NCBI RefSeq assembly: GCF_005116465.1
Contig: NZ_SWBM01000003.1
Location: 1 to 64,000 of the forward strand
Direction of reading: 5' to 3'
DNA length: 64,000 nucleotides
DNA from: Robertmurraya kyonggiensis
GTDB lineage: Bacteria > Bacillota > Bacilli > Bacillales > Cytobacillaceae
Shown: in pieces, positions 47,094-55,419 of the stretch
Layout: each line of letters begins with the position of its first letter
Numbering within the stretch: the stretch's first letter is position 1
Translations under genes and position numbers: made by a program
The notes under the pieces: model-generated
Seen by the model: the letters and a program-made list of their open reading frames with translations, nothing else
The model's database searches: none
Told to the model about the DNA's origin: nothing

Positions 47094-47855
47094 TTATTTT
47101 TGTCCTGTGTAAATATGAATGGCATCTCTTAAGAATTCTGCGGTACCTGGTTGCTCTTTGTCATAATAAGCAGTAAATCTTTCATCATCCACATACATTT
47201 GTGCAAGTCCTGCATGGGCTTCTTTGCTATATTCAGCCCAATAGTACGTGAGCCATTGTTTGTGCAAATCGGCTGCTTTCTGAGCTGTTTCACTCGCAGG
47301 ATCACCAATTTTGAAAGCTTCAGCCAGGGTTTCCCACAATCGTGCTTCAAGTTGGGTTACAGCCTTATAATCCTCTTCACTCATATTCAATAGCTTTGCA
47401 TTCGATTTATTAACTGTTTCTTCCCCATACTTTTCACGAATTTCTTTGCCGTATTTTTGTTCGTTCTCTTCGACCATTTTCTTCTTAAATCCTTCAAATT
47501 TTTCTTTATTACTCATATCTATTCTCCCTTCTGTTGAAGCGATTGTCTTCTCTACATTTGAAATCAGCAAATCTAGCTGTTTGCGTTTTTCAAGGAGCTG
47601 CTCCCGATGTTCTTTCAGCGCATTGGCTCCGTCATAAGAAGGAGATGTCATAATGTCCTTAATCGTCTCTAAGTTCACACCTAATTCTCGGTAAAAAAGA
47701 ATTTGTTGTAGGCGGTCCACTTCCTTTTGCCCATAGATTCGATAACCAGATGAATTGATTCTTGCCGGCTTAAGAATCCCAATTTCATCATAATATCGAA
47801 GAGTTCTTGAACTCACTCCAGCCAACTGCGCTAATTTCTGCACTGTATATTCCAC
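47094..47855 (-). CDS. MerR family regulator with TipAS ligand domain
   Basis: A 253-residue TipAL-type activator. It has a MerR winged helix (VQKLAQLAGVSSRTLRYYDEIGILKPARINSSGYRIYG), a coiled-coil dimerisation helix, then a TipAS domain (about 115-253) that in relatives binds peptide antibiotics or multiple drugs. The GTG start follows GGAGGTGAG. Its own promoter has the 19-bp spacer and dyad operator typical of MerR activation, so autoactivation is likely. The DUF454 gene follows it. Confidence 0.88.
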   Translation of the reverse strand: MEYTVQKLAQLAGVSSRTLRYYDEIGILKPARINSSGYRIYGQKEVDRLQQILFYRELGVNLETIKDIMTSPSYDGANALKEHREQLLEKRKQLDLLISNVEKTIASTEGRIDMSNKEKFEGFKKKMVEENEQKYGKEIREKYGEETVNKSNAKLLNMSEEDYKAVTQLEARLWETLAEAFKIGDPASETAQKAADLHKQWLTYYWAEYSKEAHAGLAQMYVDDERFTAYYDKEQPGTAEFLRDAIHIYTGQK

Positions 47856-47879
47856 GGTTGCTCACCTCCTTATGAGATA

Positions 47880-47910
47880 ACGATACACCTTTACGTCGCG
47901 TGAAGGTCAA
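47880..47910 (-). promoter_or_regulatory. MerR-type promoter and operator (19-bp spacer)
   Basis: Minus strand: TTGACC (47905-47910), 19-bp spacer, TATCGT (47880-47885). The spacer holds the dyad ACCTTTACG-tcg-CGTGAAGGT (47887-47907). Confidence 0.78.
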
Positions 47911-48102
47911 TGGGGTTTATGCAAATTTTTTAATTTTATCTTTGTAAGATCCCCTAACAGCTTTTCTGAAATTTAAAATCAAAAAATATGGCATGAGATG
48001 TCTTTTCATGTATAATTATTCCGAATCGAATAATAATAGTAGATTCAACCCAATCGTATCATAGGATACGTTTATTTTTATACGAGGGAGGTTGCTAATA
48101 TT

Positions 48103-49215
48103 TTGAAAAACGAGGCAATTATTCAATTTAAAAATGTAACAAAACAGTACGATAACGATCCACCAGTCCTCAATGATGTAAGCTTCGAGATTGAAAAAGG
48201 AAAGTTTTATACCCTACTTGGTCCTTCTGGGTGTGGGAAAACGACGATTCTGCGACTGATCGCTGGCTTCACAGAAGCATCAAATGGTGAAATCTTTTTT
48301 AACGGTAAAAAAATCAATGATGTTCCTGCTAATAAGAGGCAGGTGAACACCGTTTTTCAGGATTACGCCCTATTCCCTCATTTGAATGTATATGAAAATG
48401 TCGCATTCGGACTTCGGATTAAAAAAATGAATAACATAGATATTGATAAAAAGGTCAAAGAGGCACTTAGCTTCGTGAACCTAAAGGGCTATGAGAATCG
48501 AGAAATTCGTGAAATGTCTGGTGGTCAAAGACAACGTGTGGCCATTGCCCGTGCAATTGTCAATGAACCAGAGGTCATACTTCTAGATGAACCACTATCT
48601 GCCCTAGACTTAAAGCTTCGTTACGAGATGCAATACGAGCTTCGTGAACTACAACGTCGCCTTGGCATTACCTTTATTTTTGTCACTCATGACCAAGAAG
48701 AAGCACTGGCCATGTCAGATGAAATCTTTGTTCTTGATCAAGGAAAAATCCAACAGAGTGGAACACCTAAAGATATTTACGATGAACCAATCAACCGTTT
48801 CGTTGCTGATTTTATTGGAGAATCCAATATTCTTAAAGGCCGTATGCTAGATGATTATTTAGTTGAGTTTGTTGGAAAGCAATTCGAATGTGTCGACCAA
48901 GGCTTAGATAAAAATGAGCCAATCGAAATCGTTATCCGACCAGAAGATTTAGAAATCACAACGCTCGAGCGTGGCAAACTTCAGGTGTGTGTTGACTCTC
49001 AACTTTTCCGTGGCGTTCACTATGAAATTAGTTGCTATGACAAGGACGGCAACGAGTGGCTTGTCCATTCTACAAAAGCGGCAAATGTTGGCGATGAAAT
49101 CGGACTGTATTTTGACCCAGAAGCGATTCACGTAATGAGACTTGGTGAGACGGAAGAAGAATTTGATAAGCGTTTAGAAGCTTATACAGATGGAGAAGCA
49201 GGCCATGGAAAATAA
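48103..49215 (+). CDS. potA: Spermidine/putrescine ABC transporter ATP-binding protein PotA
   Basis: ATPase of the polyamine importer, 370 residues. It has Walker A GPSGCGKT, the Q-loop [10 protein letters not shown], signature [15 protein letters not shown], Walker [13 protein letters not shown] and the His switch THDQEEA. A C-terminal TOBE regulatory domain follows (about 250-350). The TTG start follows GAGGGAGG. It is the first gene of potABCD, whose coding regions overlap or nearly touch. Confidence 0.93.
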   Translation: MKNEAIIQFKNVTKQYDNDPPVLNDVSFEIEKGKFYTLLGPSGCGKTTILRLIAGFTEASNGEIFFNGKKINDVPANKRQVNTVFQDYALFPHLNVYENVAFGLRIKKMNNIDIDKKVKEALSFVNLKGYENREIREMSGGQRQRVAIARAIVNEPEVILLDEPLSALDLKLRYEMQYELRELQRRLGITFIFVTHDQEEALAMSDEIFVLDQGKIQQSGTPKDIYDEPINRFVADFIGESNILKGRMLDDYLVEFVGKQFECVDQGLDKNEPIEIVIRPEDLEITTLERGKLQVCVDSQLFRGVHYEISCYDKDGNEWLVHSTKAANVGDEIGLYFDPEAIHVMRLGETEEEFDKRLEAYTDGEAGHGK

Positions 49216-50008
49216 GTTCACACGCAATATATACATGGTCCCTTATGCACTGTGGATTGCCTTGTTTGTAATTGCCCCTATCCTACTTGTACTTTATTAT
49301 TCTTTCTTCGATATTGAGGGCAATCTTTCACTCGTTAACTACCAAAAGTTTTTCACACCAGTGTATTTAAAAATGACGTTAAGTTCATTCTGGTATGCTT
49401 TTTTGATTACCTTAATTTCCTTAATCGTCGCTTACCCAACAGCGTATTTATTAACGAAAACAAAACATAAGCAATTATGGCTATTATTAATCATCGTTCC
49501 TTCATGGATCAATTTATTGTTAAAAGCATATGCCTTTCTTGGTATTTTCGGTACTTATGGGATTACGAATAGCTTCCTTGAAGTGATTGGCATTGGCTCA
49601 CAACAAATCTTATTTACCGACTTTAGCTTTATTTTTGTATCGGTTTATATCTTTATTCCATTTATGATTTTACCGATTTTTAACTCGCTCATCGAATTGA
49701 ATCCAACACTCATTGATGCAGCCAATGATTTAGGTGCATCGAAGTGGACAACGTTCCGTCGCGTTATTTTCCCATTAACGATTGATGGCGTAAAATCGGG
49801 CTGTCAGGTCGTATTCATCCCGGCACTATCCCTATTTATGCTGACTCGCTTAATTGCAGGAAATCGTGTCATTACACTTGGTACAGCGATTGAGCAGCAT
49901 TTTCTTGTCACACAGGATTGGGGTATGGGTTCAACGATTGCGGTATTCTTGATTATTATTATGTTCCTATTTATGAGTGTCACTGGAACTAGAAAGCGGG
50001 GTATCTAA
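49205..50008 (+). CDS. potB: Spermidine/putrescine ABC transporter permease PotB
   Basis: First permease, 267 residues with six helices and the EAA loop [24 protein letters not shown] (about 175-198). The ATG at 49205 lies inside the end of potA with GGAG nine bases upstream; an ATG five codons earlier is the alternative. Coupling with potA is likely. Confidence 0.9.
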   Translation: MENKFTRNIYMVPYALWIALFVIAPILLVLYYSFFDIEGNLSLVNYQKFFTPVYLKMTLSSFWYAFLITLISLIVAYPTAYLLTKTKHKQLWLLLIIVPSWINLLLKAYAFLGIFGTYGITNSFLEVIGIGSQQILFTDFSFIFVSVYIFIPFMILPIFNSLIELNPTLIDAANDLGASKWTTFRRVIFPLTIDGVKSGCQVVFIPALSLFMLTRLIAGNRVITLGTAIEQHFLVTQDWGMGSTIAVFLIIIMFLFMSVTGTRKRGI

Positions 50009-50009
50009 G

Positions 50010-50816
50010 TTGGAGAAAAAAATATCCCCTTTAGCAAAAGGATTCTTGTTTCTAATCTTTCTTGTGCTCTATGCACCGATTTTCTTTTTAGTGTTCTACT
50101 CTTTTAATAGTGGTGGAACAATGTTTGATTTTGAAAGCTTTACTCTTGATTGGTACAAAGAGTTATTCCAGGATACAAGATTACTAATCATTGTCTTAAA
50201 TACACTTGTCATAGCGCTGCTTTCATCCCTAATATCCACGATCATTGGGGTACTCGGTGCAATCGCCATCTACCAAGTGAAAAAGCGTCAGACAAAAAAT
50301 ACGCTTCTTTCCTTAAACAATGTGTTAATCGTGAGCCCAGACGTTATAATCGGGGCATCATTCTTAATTCTGTTTACCATGGCAGGACTAAAGCTCGGTT
50401 TTTATTCCGTCCTACTTTCCCATGTTGCTTTTTGTATTCCGATTGTTGTTTTAATGGTGCTACCAAAGCTTATGGAAATGAGTCCAACCTTAATTGATGC
50501 GGCCCGTGACCTTGGCGCAAACCGCTTAAACGTATTAACGAAAGTCATTTTGCCGTTTATTACTCCTGGAATTTTCGCAGGATTTTTCATGGCTTTAACT
50601 TATTCACTCGATGATTTCGCGGTAACTTTTTTCGTCACAGGAAATGGCTTTACAACCCTATCTGTAGAAATTTACTCTTTAGCACGTCGAGGAATATCGC
50701 TAAATATTAATGCCCTGTCAACATTGCTTTTCCTATTTACGATTATTCTTGTCGTCATCTATTACTTCATCACCCAGCGTAACAATAAGGCTCAAATTGG
50801 GGGGATTAGAAAATGA
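50010..50816 (+). CDS. potC: Spermidine/putrescine ABC transporter permease PotC
   Basis: Second permease, 268 residues, six helices. The EAA loop is LIDAARDLGANRLNVLTKVILPFI and the DDF motif is in YSLDDFAVTFFVTG. The TTG at 50010 begins one base after the potB stop codon, with AAAGCGGGG upstream; the longer in-frame start within potB is less likely. Confidence 0.9.
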   Translation: MEKKISPLAKGFLFLIFLVLYAPIFFLVFYSFNSGGTMFDFESFTLDWYKELFQDTRLLIIVLNTLVIALLSSLISTIIGVLGAIAIYQVKKRQTKNTLLSLNNVLIVSPDVIIGASFLILFTMAGLKLGFYSVLLSHVAFCIPIVVLMVLPKLMEMSPTLIDAARDLGANRLNVLTKVILPFITPGIFAGFFMALTYSLDDFAVTFFVTGNGFTTLSVEIYSLARRGISLNINALSTLLFLFTIILVVIYYFITQRNNKAQIGGIRK

Positions 50817-51886
50817 ACAGACTAATCCGCGTCTTTTTAGCAGTAGTTATCGCCTCTGCCCTACTATTGTTTGCTATCAATCGCTTAAATAAAGCAGAAG
50901 GCTTCGCTGGTGATAATACCTTAACCATTTACAACTGGGGCGATTATATTGACGACGAACTAATTGACCGTTTTGAAGAAGAAACAGGTATTAAGGTCAT
51001 TTACGAAACATTCGATTCCAATGAAGCGATGTTAACAAAAGTCCAACAAGGTGGAACGACCTATGATATTGCGGTACCATCTGAATATATGATTGATAAA
51101 ATGCGTGAGGAAGACTTACTGATTCCTTTGGATCATTCAAAGATTCCCAACTTGAAAAATATCGACGAACGCTTCATGGATCTTCCTTTTGATCCTACTA
51201 ACAAATATTCTGTTCCGTATTTTTGGGGAACTGTCGGAATTGTGTACAATACCAAAATGCTAGATGATATCGAGATTACTAGTTGGAGTGATTTATGGGA
51301 CCCTGCCTTAAAAAATGAAATTCTTTTAGTCGATGGTGCCCGTGAAGTGATGGGAATGGGATTAAACAGTTTAAACTACTCACTCAATGACACGAAGGAA
51401 GAGCATTTAAAAGAAGCGAAGGAAAAATTGGATTCTTTGACACCTAATATCAAAGCAATTGTCGGAGATGAAATCAAAATCCTCATCGCTAATGAAGAAG
51501 CAGCAGTTGGTGTCGTTTGGTCAGGGGATGCCGCTGACATGATGTGGGAAAATGAAAACCTAGATTATGTCGTCCCTTCCGAAGGTTCAAATCTTTGGTT
51601 TGATAACATGGTTATTCCAAAGACTGCGAAGAATGTGGATGCAGCTCATCAATTCATTAATTTCATGCTCGATCCAGAAGTTTCTGCCCAAAATACAGAA
51701 TGGGTCAGCTACTCTACACCGAACAAAGCAGCATTAGAGTTTATGCCGGAGGAAATGGTTGAGGATGAACGTTTCTATCCATCACCTGAACTAACGGAGA
51801 AACTTGAAGTTTACGAAAATCTCGGTAAAAAGAATCTCGCGATGTACAACGATTTCTTCTTACAATTTAAGATGCATAGAAAATAA
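50813..51886 (+). CDS. potD: Spermidine/putrescine-binding protein PotD
   Basis: Extracellular polyamine-binding protein, 357 residues (solute-binding family with LTIYNWGDYIDDELIDRFEEETGIKV). Aromatic and acidic pocket segments include VPYFWGTVGIVYN and GVVWSGDAADMMW. The hydrophobic N-terminus (about 5-22) has no lipobox cysteine, so it is either anchored by an uncleaved helix or cleaved and released. That is unusual for a Gram-positive binding protein. ATGA overlap with potC. Confidence 0.9.
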   Translation: MNRLIRVFLAVVIASALLLFAINRLNKAEGFAGDNTLTIYNWGDYIDDELIDRFEEETGIKVIYETFDSNEAMLTKVQQGGTTYDIAVPSEYMIDKMREEDLLIPLDHSKIPNLKNIDERFMDLPFDPTNKYSVPYFWGTVGIVYNTKMLDDIEITSWSDLWDPALKNEILLVDGAREVMGMGLNSLNYSLNDTKEEHLKEAKEKLDSLTPNIKAIVGDEIKILIANEEAAVGVVWSGDAADMMWENENLDYVVPSEGSNLWFDNMVIPKTAKNVDAAHQFINFMLDPEVSAQNTEWVSYSTPNKAALEFMPEEMVEDERFYPSPELTEKLEVYENLGKKNLAMYNDFFLQFKMHRK

Positions 51887-51890
51887 TAAT

Positions 51891-51938
51891 AGGTACCCGG
51901 CGCTGAATGTTTATCATTCAGTACCAGGTACCTTTTTT
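51891..51938 (+). terminator. Terminator of potABCD
   Basis: AGGTACC...CTGAATG and CATTCAG...GGTACCT form a long stem followed by six T residues. Confidence 0.9.
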
Positions 51939-53860
51939 CAATCCTCGATCACTTCGTCGATATGTCTTTTACTCATTGCATGACGTAGCTTGCGATTCTC
52001 TTTCGTTTCAAAGATGATGTCCATATCGTAGTCCTCTGGGTAGAGCTCCTCCGCAGGAATATACATGACGAGCCTTTTATGATTGAAAATCATCATTTCC
52101 CCTTTCACTAAAACCTCCAAATCACCTTTTTCATTTGCTGGCTTTGAGACTATTCCCATCTCGTTTATCGAAGGAATCTGGACATTATCTCCTCGTTTAA
52201 ATGGAATAGCTTCAAGAGACTTCTCTATTTTGTGACCATGCTTCATTTTCCAAATATGCTTGGTATTTAGCGCTAATTGTTTTTCTAACTGTTGTTTTGA
52301 GTACTTAGGCGATGCCTCGTAATCTCTGTTTTCCTTATAGGTAATCCCATGCGCTTTTTCAATCAATTTCGGATGCATACCGAGTCTTAGAGCAATATCG
52401 AAGGCCTGACTTTCGCCACCTCTTCCAATAATCAAGCGATATGTTGGTTGGAGGGTATCCATATCAAACTCCATCGCTCCATTTTCAAAGCCCTCTTTCT
52501 CGTCTGCATAAGCTTTGATCTCACTATAATGTGTCGTTGCTAATAAAGTCGCACCTTTATGATAGAGTTCTTCTAGGATTACTGTTGCTAATCCCATCCC
52601 TTCTGCTGGATCAGTACCTGAACCTAGTTCATCTAATAGAACAAGTGACTTGGGAGTCGTATCCCCAAGAATCTGAATAATATTTTTGATTCTGGAAGAA
52701 AACGTACTTAGCGATTGTTCAAGACTTTGCCCATCACCAATATCTACAAGAATCTTTTCAAAAATGGCAATCTCACTTCCACTCTCCGCGGGGACATGCA
52801 GTCCCGCCTGTGCCATCATTGTTAATAGCCCCACTGTTTTAACCGTAACCGTTTTTCCACCAGTATTCGGTCCTGTAATCACAAGTGCGTCAAATTCCTC
52901 TCCAATAACAAAATCAAGTGGCACAGCCTTCTCTCCTAATAATGGATGCCTTGCTTTCTTTAACCGGATTGTGTGATATTCATTGATTTGTGGCGCAATA
53001 CCACCAATTAGATTACTGTATTTCGCTTTTGCAAAAATCACATCATACTGAACCATAATGTCTACTGCAAGTTTGATTTCGGTTTCTTTATCTTCAATCA
53101 GTCCTGTTAAAACAGATAATACTCGGTGCTCCTCTGCCTCTTCTTGAAGCTTGAGAAGCTCAATTTCATCTTGTATGCTTCCAATCTCCGCTGGTTCGAT
53201 ATATACCGTAGAACCAGAAGCAGAAGTATCTAACACAACCCCATTGATATTCTTTCTGTATTCTTTTTTCACTGGGATTACATAACGACCATTACGTACG
53301 CTTACGATATTTTCTTGTAGATACTTACTATTCTTCGATGATTTTAATATTTGCTCGACACGTCCCTTAATTCTCTCTTCTAAAATCGAAACTTGTTTTC
53401 GAATCTTTAATAGTTCTTTACTCGCATAATCATCCACTCTTCCATTGCGAATGCAGCGAATAATTTCATCTGCAATATCTTGTAAATCGTACAAGGAGTA
53501 CACATAGGTACTTATGGTCGGAGCGCTATATTCTGTATCCTTCATAAATCTTTTAATTCGATTGATACAGACTAAGAGCTCATGAATTTCCATTAGCTGC
53601 TCCGGTCTAAGGATTATCCCCTTATGAAGGTTTCGAAGAATCGTACTTATTCCTTTTAAACTAGGGATAGGGACACTCGTACTAATCTTCAAAACTTCCT
53701 TTGCTTCAGTGACCTCCCTTAGCCATGCTTCAATTTGTTTTTTTACAAAAGATGGCTGGAGATTCTGAATCCGTTCCTTACCCATTTCTGAAATGGCCAT
53801 TGATGCAATATCCTCTTTTAAATCATGAAATTGCAAAACTTCAATTGTTTGTGAATTCAT
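51938..53860 (-). CDS. MutS2-like DNA-binding ATPase lacking the Smr domain
   Basis: A 640-residue MutS-family ATPase with MutS domain III-like helices (about 1-310) and the ABC-type ATPase. Walker A is GPNTGGKT (about 331), then STFSSRIKNI, Walker B LVLLDELGSGTD (about 412) and TTHYSEIKAYA. Typical MutS2 is about 780 residues and ends in a KOW-like and an Smr nuclease domain. This one stops after a short basic/beta region, so it may be a paralog without nuclease. AAAGGAGG precedes the ATG. Substrate unknown. Confidence 0.87.
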   Translation of the reverse strand: MNSQTIEVLQFHDLKEDIASMAISEMGKERIQNLQPSFVKKQIEAWLREVTEAKEVLKISTSVPIPSLKGISTILRNLHKGIILRPEQLMEIHELLVCINRIKRFMKDTEYSAPTISTYVYSLYDLQDIADEIIRCIRNGRVDDYASKELLKIRKQVSILEERIKGRVEQILKSSKNSKYLQENIVSVRNGRYVIPVKKEYRKNINGVVLDTSASGSTVYIEPAEIGSIQDEIELLKLQEEAEEHRVLSVLTGLIEDKETEIKLAVDIMVQYDVIFAKAKYSNLIGGIAPQINEYHTIRLKKARHPLLGEKAVPLDFVIGEEFDALVITGPNTGGKTVTVKTVGLLTMMAQAGLHVPAESGSEIAIFEKILVDIGDGQSLEQSLSTFSSRIKNIIQILGDTTPKSLVLLDELGSGTDPAEGMGLATVILEELYHKGATLLATTHYSEIKAYADEKEGFENGAMEFDMDTLQPTYRLIIGRGGESQAFDIALRLGMHPKLIEKAHGITYKENRDYEASPKYSKQQLEKQLALNTKHIWKMKHGHKIEKSLEAIPFKRGDNVQIPSINEMGIVSKPANEKGDLEVLVKGEMMIFNHKRLVMYIPAEELYPEDYDMDIIFETKENRKLRHAMSKRHIDEVIED

Positions 53861-54342
53861 TTTTTCTTCCTCCTTTAGGTATGAACCATACACGTGCGAG
53901 GAAATTAAGAAACAAAAGCGTATTTATTTTATTCCATAAAAAAATCGCAAAAGAACAGAATTGTCCCTTTGCGATTGATCGTATAGGTATAACGAAACAG
54001 ACCATTAAGCCCATTTCATCAGAATTAGGAGCAAGCGCAAATTGTGTTCTTAACATTCCTGTCTTCAAAAAAAGTGATCACTAAAGAAACCCAAGTTATA
54101 CACGATTTTTTTGAGACACGCACGTATGAAATTACGTTTAGTTAAGAACTCCAATTTCCATAAAATAATCTCCTTAAATCCTTTAGTCATTCATATTATG
54201 GCTAAATACCAATAATATGATACTATATTTTTACCATATTTTCCGAAAAAAGTATACTTTCTAAAAAGTGTTATTTTCTTACAAATAGAGACTTTAGTAT
54301 CGTATTTTTTATACTTATAGGTTATAATACCTGTATAATAAA

Positions 54343-54430
54343 AATTTAATAGGCAAAGCCATTGAAAAGTGGGGACGCAAAGCTATAGGGGCTAACGTAT
54401 TCGAAATACTATGCCAGCCAGTTGCATGAA
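54343..54430 (+). promoter_or_regulatory. Cyclic di-GMP-I (GEMM) riboswitch aptamer
   Basis: The conserved core is present in order: GGCAAA; the P2 stem CCATT-GAAA-AGTGG with its GAAA tetraloop; GGGACGCAAAGCTATAGGG; and GCCAGCCAGTTGC. This matches the GEMM-I aptamer class, which binds c-di-GMP in the P2/P3 junction. A hairpin terminator (54456-54476) lies 25 bases downstream, then an uncharacterised gene at 54569. Regulation by transcription termination is likely; whether the ligand turns it on or off was not resolved. Confidence 0.9.
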
Positions 54431-54455
54431 TGAATAAATACATTATTCAATGTAT

Positions 54456-54480
54456 AACCCTCATGCTATGAGGGTTTATT
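54456..54480 (+). terminator. Expression-platform terminator of the c-di-GMP riboswitch
   Basis: AACCCTCAT / ATGAGGGTT stem with a three-base loop, followed by TATTTATT. The U-tract is weak. Confidence 0.75.
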
Positions 54481-54568
54481 TATTATGTAAGAAAAAGGTC
54501 CTTATTGACAAGACATGTCCCACTTTGGTGCTCAAACCTAAATATTTTGTGTTAGAGGGGAATAGATC

Positions 54569-54913
54569 TTGAAACTTTTGAATCAATCGACACGGTATGA
54601 TATTTTACGTGCTCAATTCAATTTGGATTCACCAACATTTACGAACGACGACCTAAGCAAGTCACTAAACCGTTTATTTTCTTTCATCTATGAGCAAACA
54701 AAAGTCATGTATATTGAATTTATAGATGAGAAAGTTTGCCGCAATTATATTAAATTTCATCACTCCAAGAATTTTTCAGAAGTTAGTTATATGGAGACAT
54801 TGAAGGACATTAAGAATTTCAATTATTTCCTTCATAATGTAAAAGCGATTAAAGATGCTCCAAAAATCAAACTTTCTATCAAAAATTCATCTTTCTGGAT
54901 TAGTTTAGACTAA
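54569..54913 (+). CDS. Riboswitch-controlled protein of unknown function
   Basis: A 114-residue soluble protein starting MKLLNQSTRYDILRAQFNLDS. It seems to be a mixed alpha/beta fold with a helix at DDLSKSLNRLFSFIYEQ and strands near MYIEFIDEKV and PKIKLSIKNSSFWISL. No signal peptide, PilZ signature (RxxxR / DxSxxG) or sortase motif is seen. I do not recognise a family. The TTG start follows GAGGGG. It is the only gene between the c-di-GMP riboswitch and a terminator, so it is the riboswitch target. Confidence 0.78.
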   Translation: MKLLNQSTRYDILRAQFNLDSPTFTNDDLSKSLNRLFSFIYEQTKVMYIEFIDEKVCRNYIKFHHSKNFSEVSYMETLKDIKNFNYFLHNVKAIKDAPKIKLSIKNSSFWISLD

Positions 54914-54916
54914 TAG

Positions 54917-54947
54917 TAAAAGCGACCATATCGGTTGCTTTTTTTGA
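54917..54947 (+). terminator. Terminator of the riboswitch-controlled gene
   Basis: AAAGCGACC / GGTTGCTTT stem and a run of seven T residues. Confidence 0.85.
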
Positions 54948-55018
54948 TCCTATGGCTACAAAAATAATCCTCATGGTTTGTCCCTTATGCTCATATAGTT
55001 TTTATGAGGAGGGATGAT

Positions 55019-55384
55019 ATGCATTCAATGAATTTCATCAGATATTCGGTCGCATATGTATTTATCATATCAGGTACAATGAAAATCTTAAGTGAGGAAC
55101 TTGCAACTACCTTTATAAACCTAGGTCTTCCTTATCCAATTTATTTTATGTATGTAGTCGCGTTGACTGAAATCGTTTGTGGAGGTCTCATTTTAGCAAA
55201 TAAAAAGGTCAAAACAGCTTCCATTCCTTTAATCCTAATAATGATTGCTGCCATTATCTTAACAAAAGTTCCTTTACTTCATGCAGGTATATTAACGTTC
55301 GCCTTCCAAGCTCGCTTAGATATCGTCATGCTATTCCTACTTGCCATCCTTTATCATAAAAATTCATTTAGACCGTTTTCATAA
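55019..55384 (+). CDS. DoxX family membrane protein
   Basis: A 121-residue protein with four predicted helices; the first includes FIRYSVAYVFIISGTMKIL, typical of short DoxX proteins. The ATG at 55019 follows GAGGAGGGA; an ATG five codons earlier contains that site. It is a second DoxX protein besides 35244-35744, shorter and dissimilar. Function unknown. Confidence 0.78.
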   Translation: MHSMNFIRYSVAYVFIISGTMKILSEELATTFINLGLPYPIYFMYVVALTEIVCGGLILANKKVKTASIPLILIMIAAIILTKVPLLHAGILTFAFQARLDIVMLFLLAILYHKNSFRPFS

Positions 55385-55385
55385 C

Positions 55386-55417
55386 GAAAGGTAGCTCCTT
55401 TGGGAACTACCTTTTTC
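55386..55417. terminator. Terminator between doxX and the acyl-CoA dehydrogenase gene
   Basis: AAAGGTAG...CTACCTTTTT stem between two converging genes. Confidence 0.82.
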
Positions 55418-55419
55418 TT

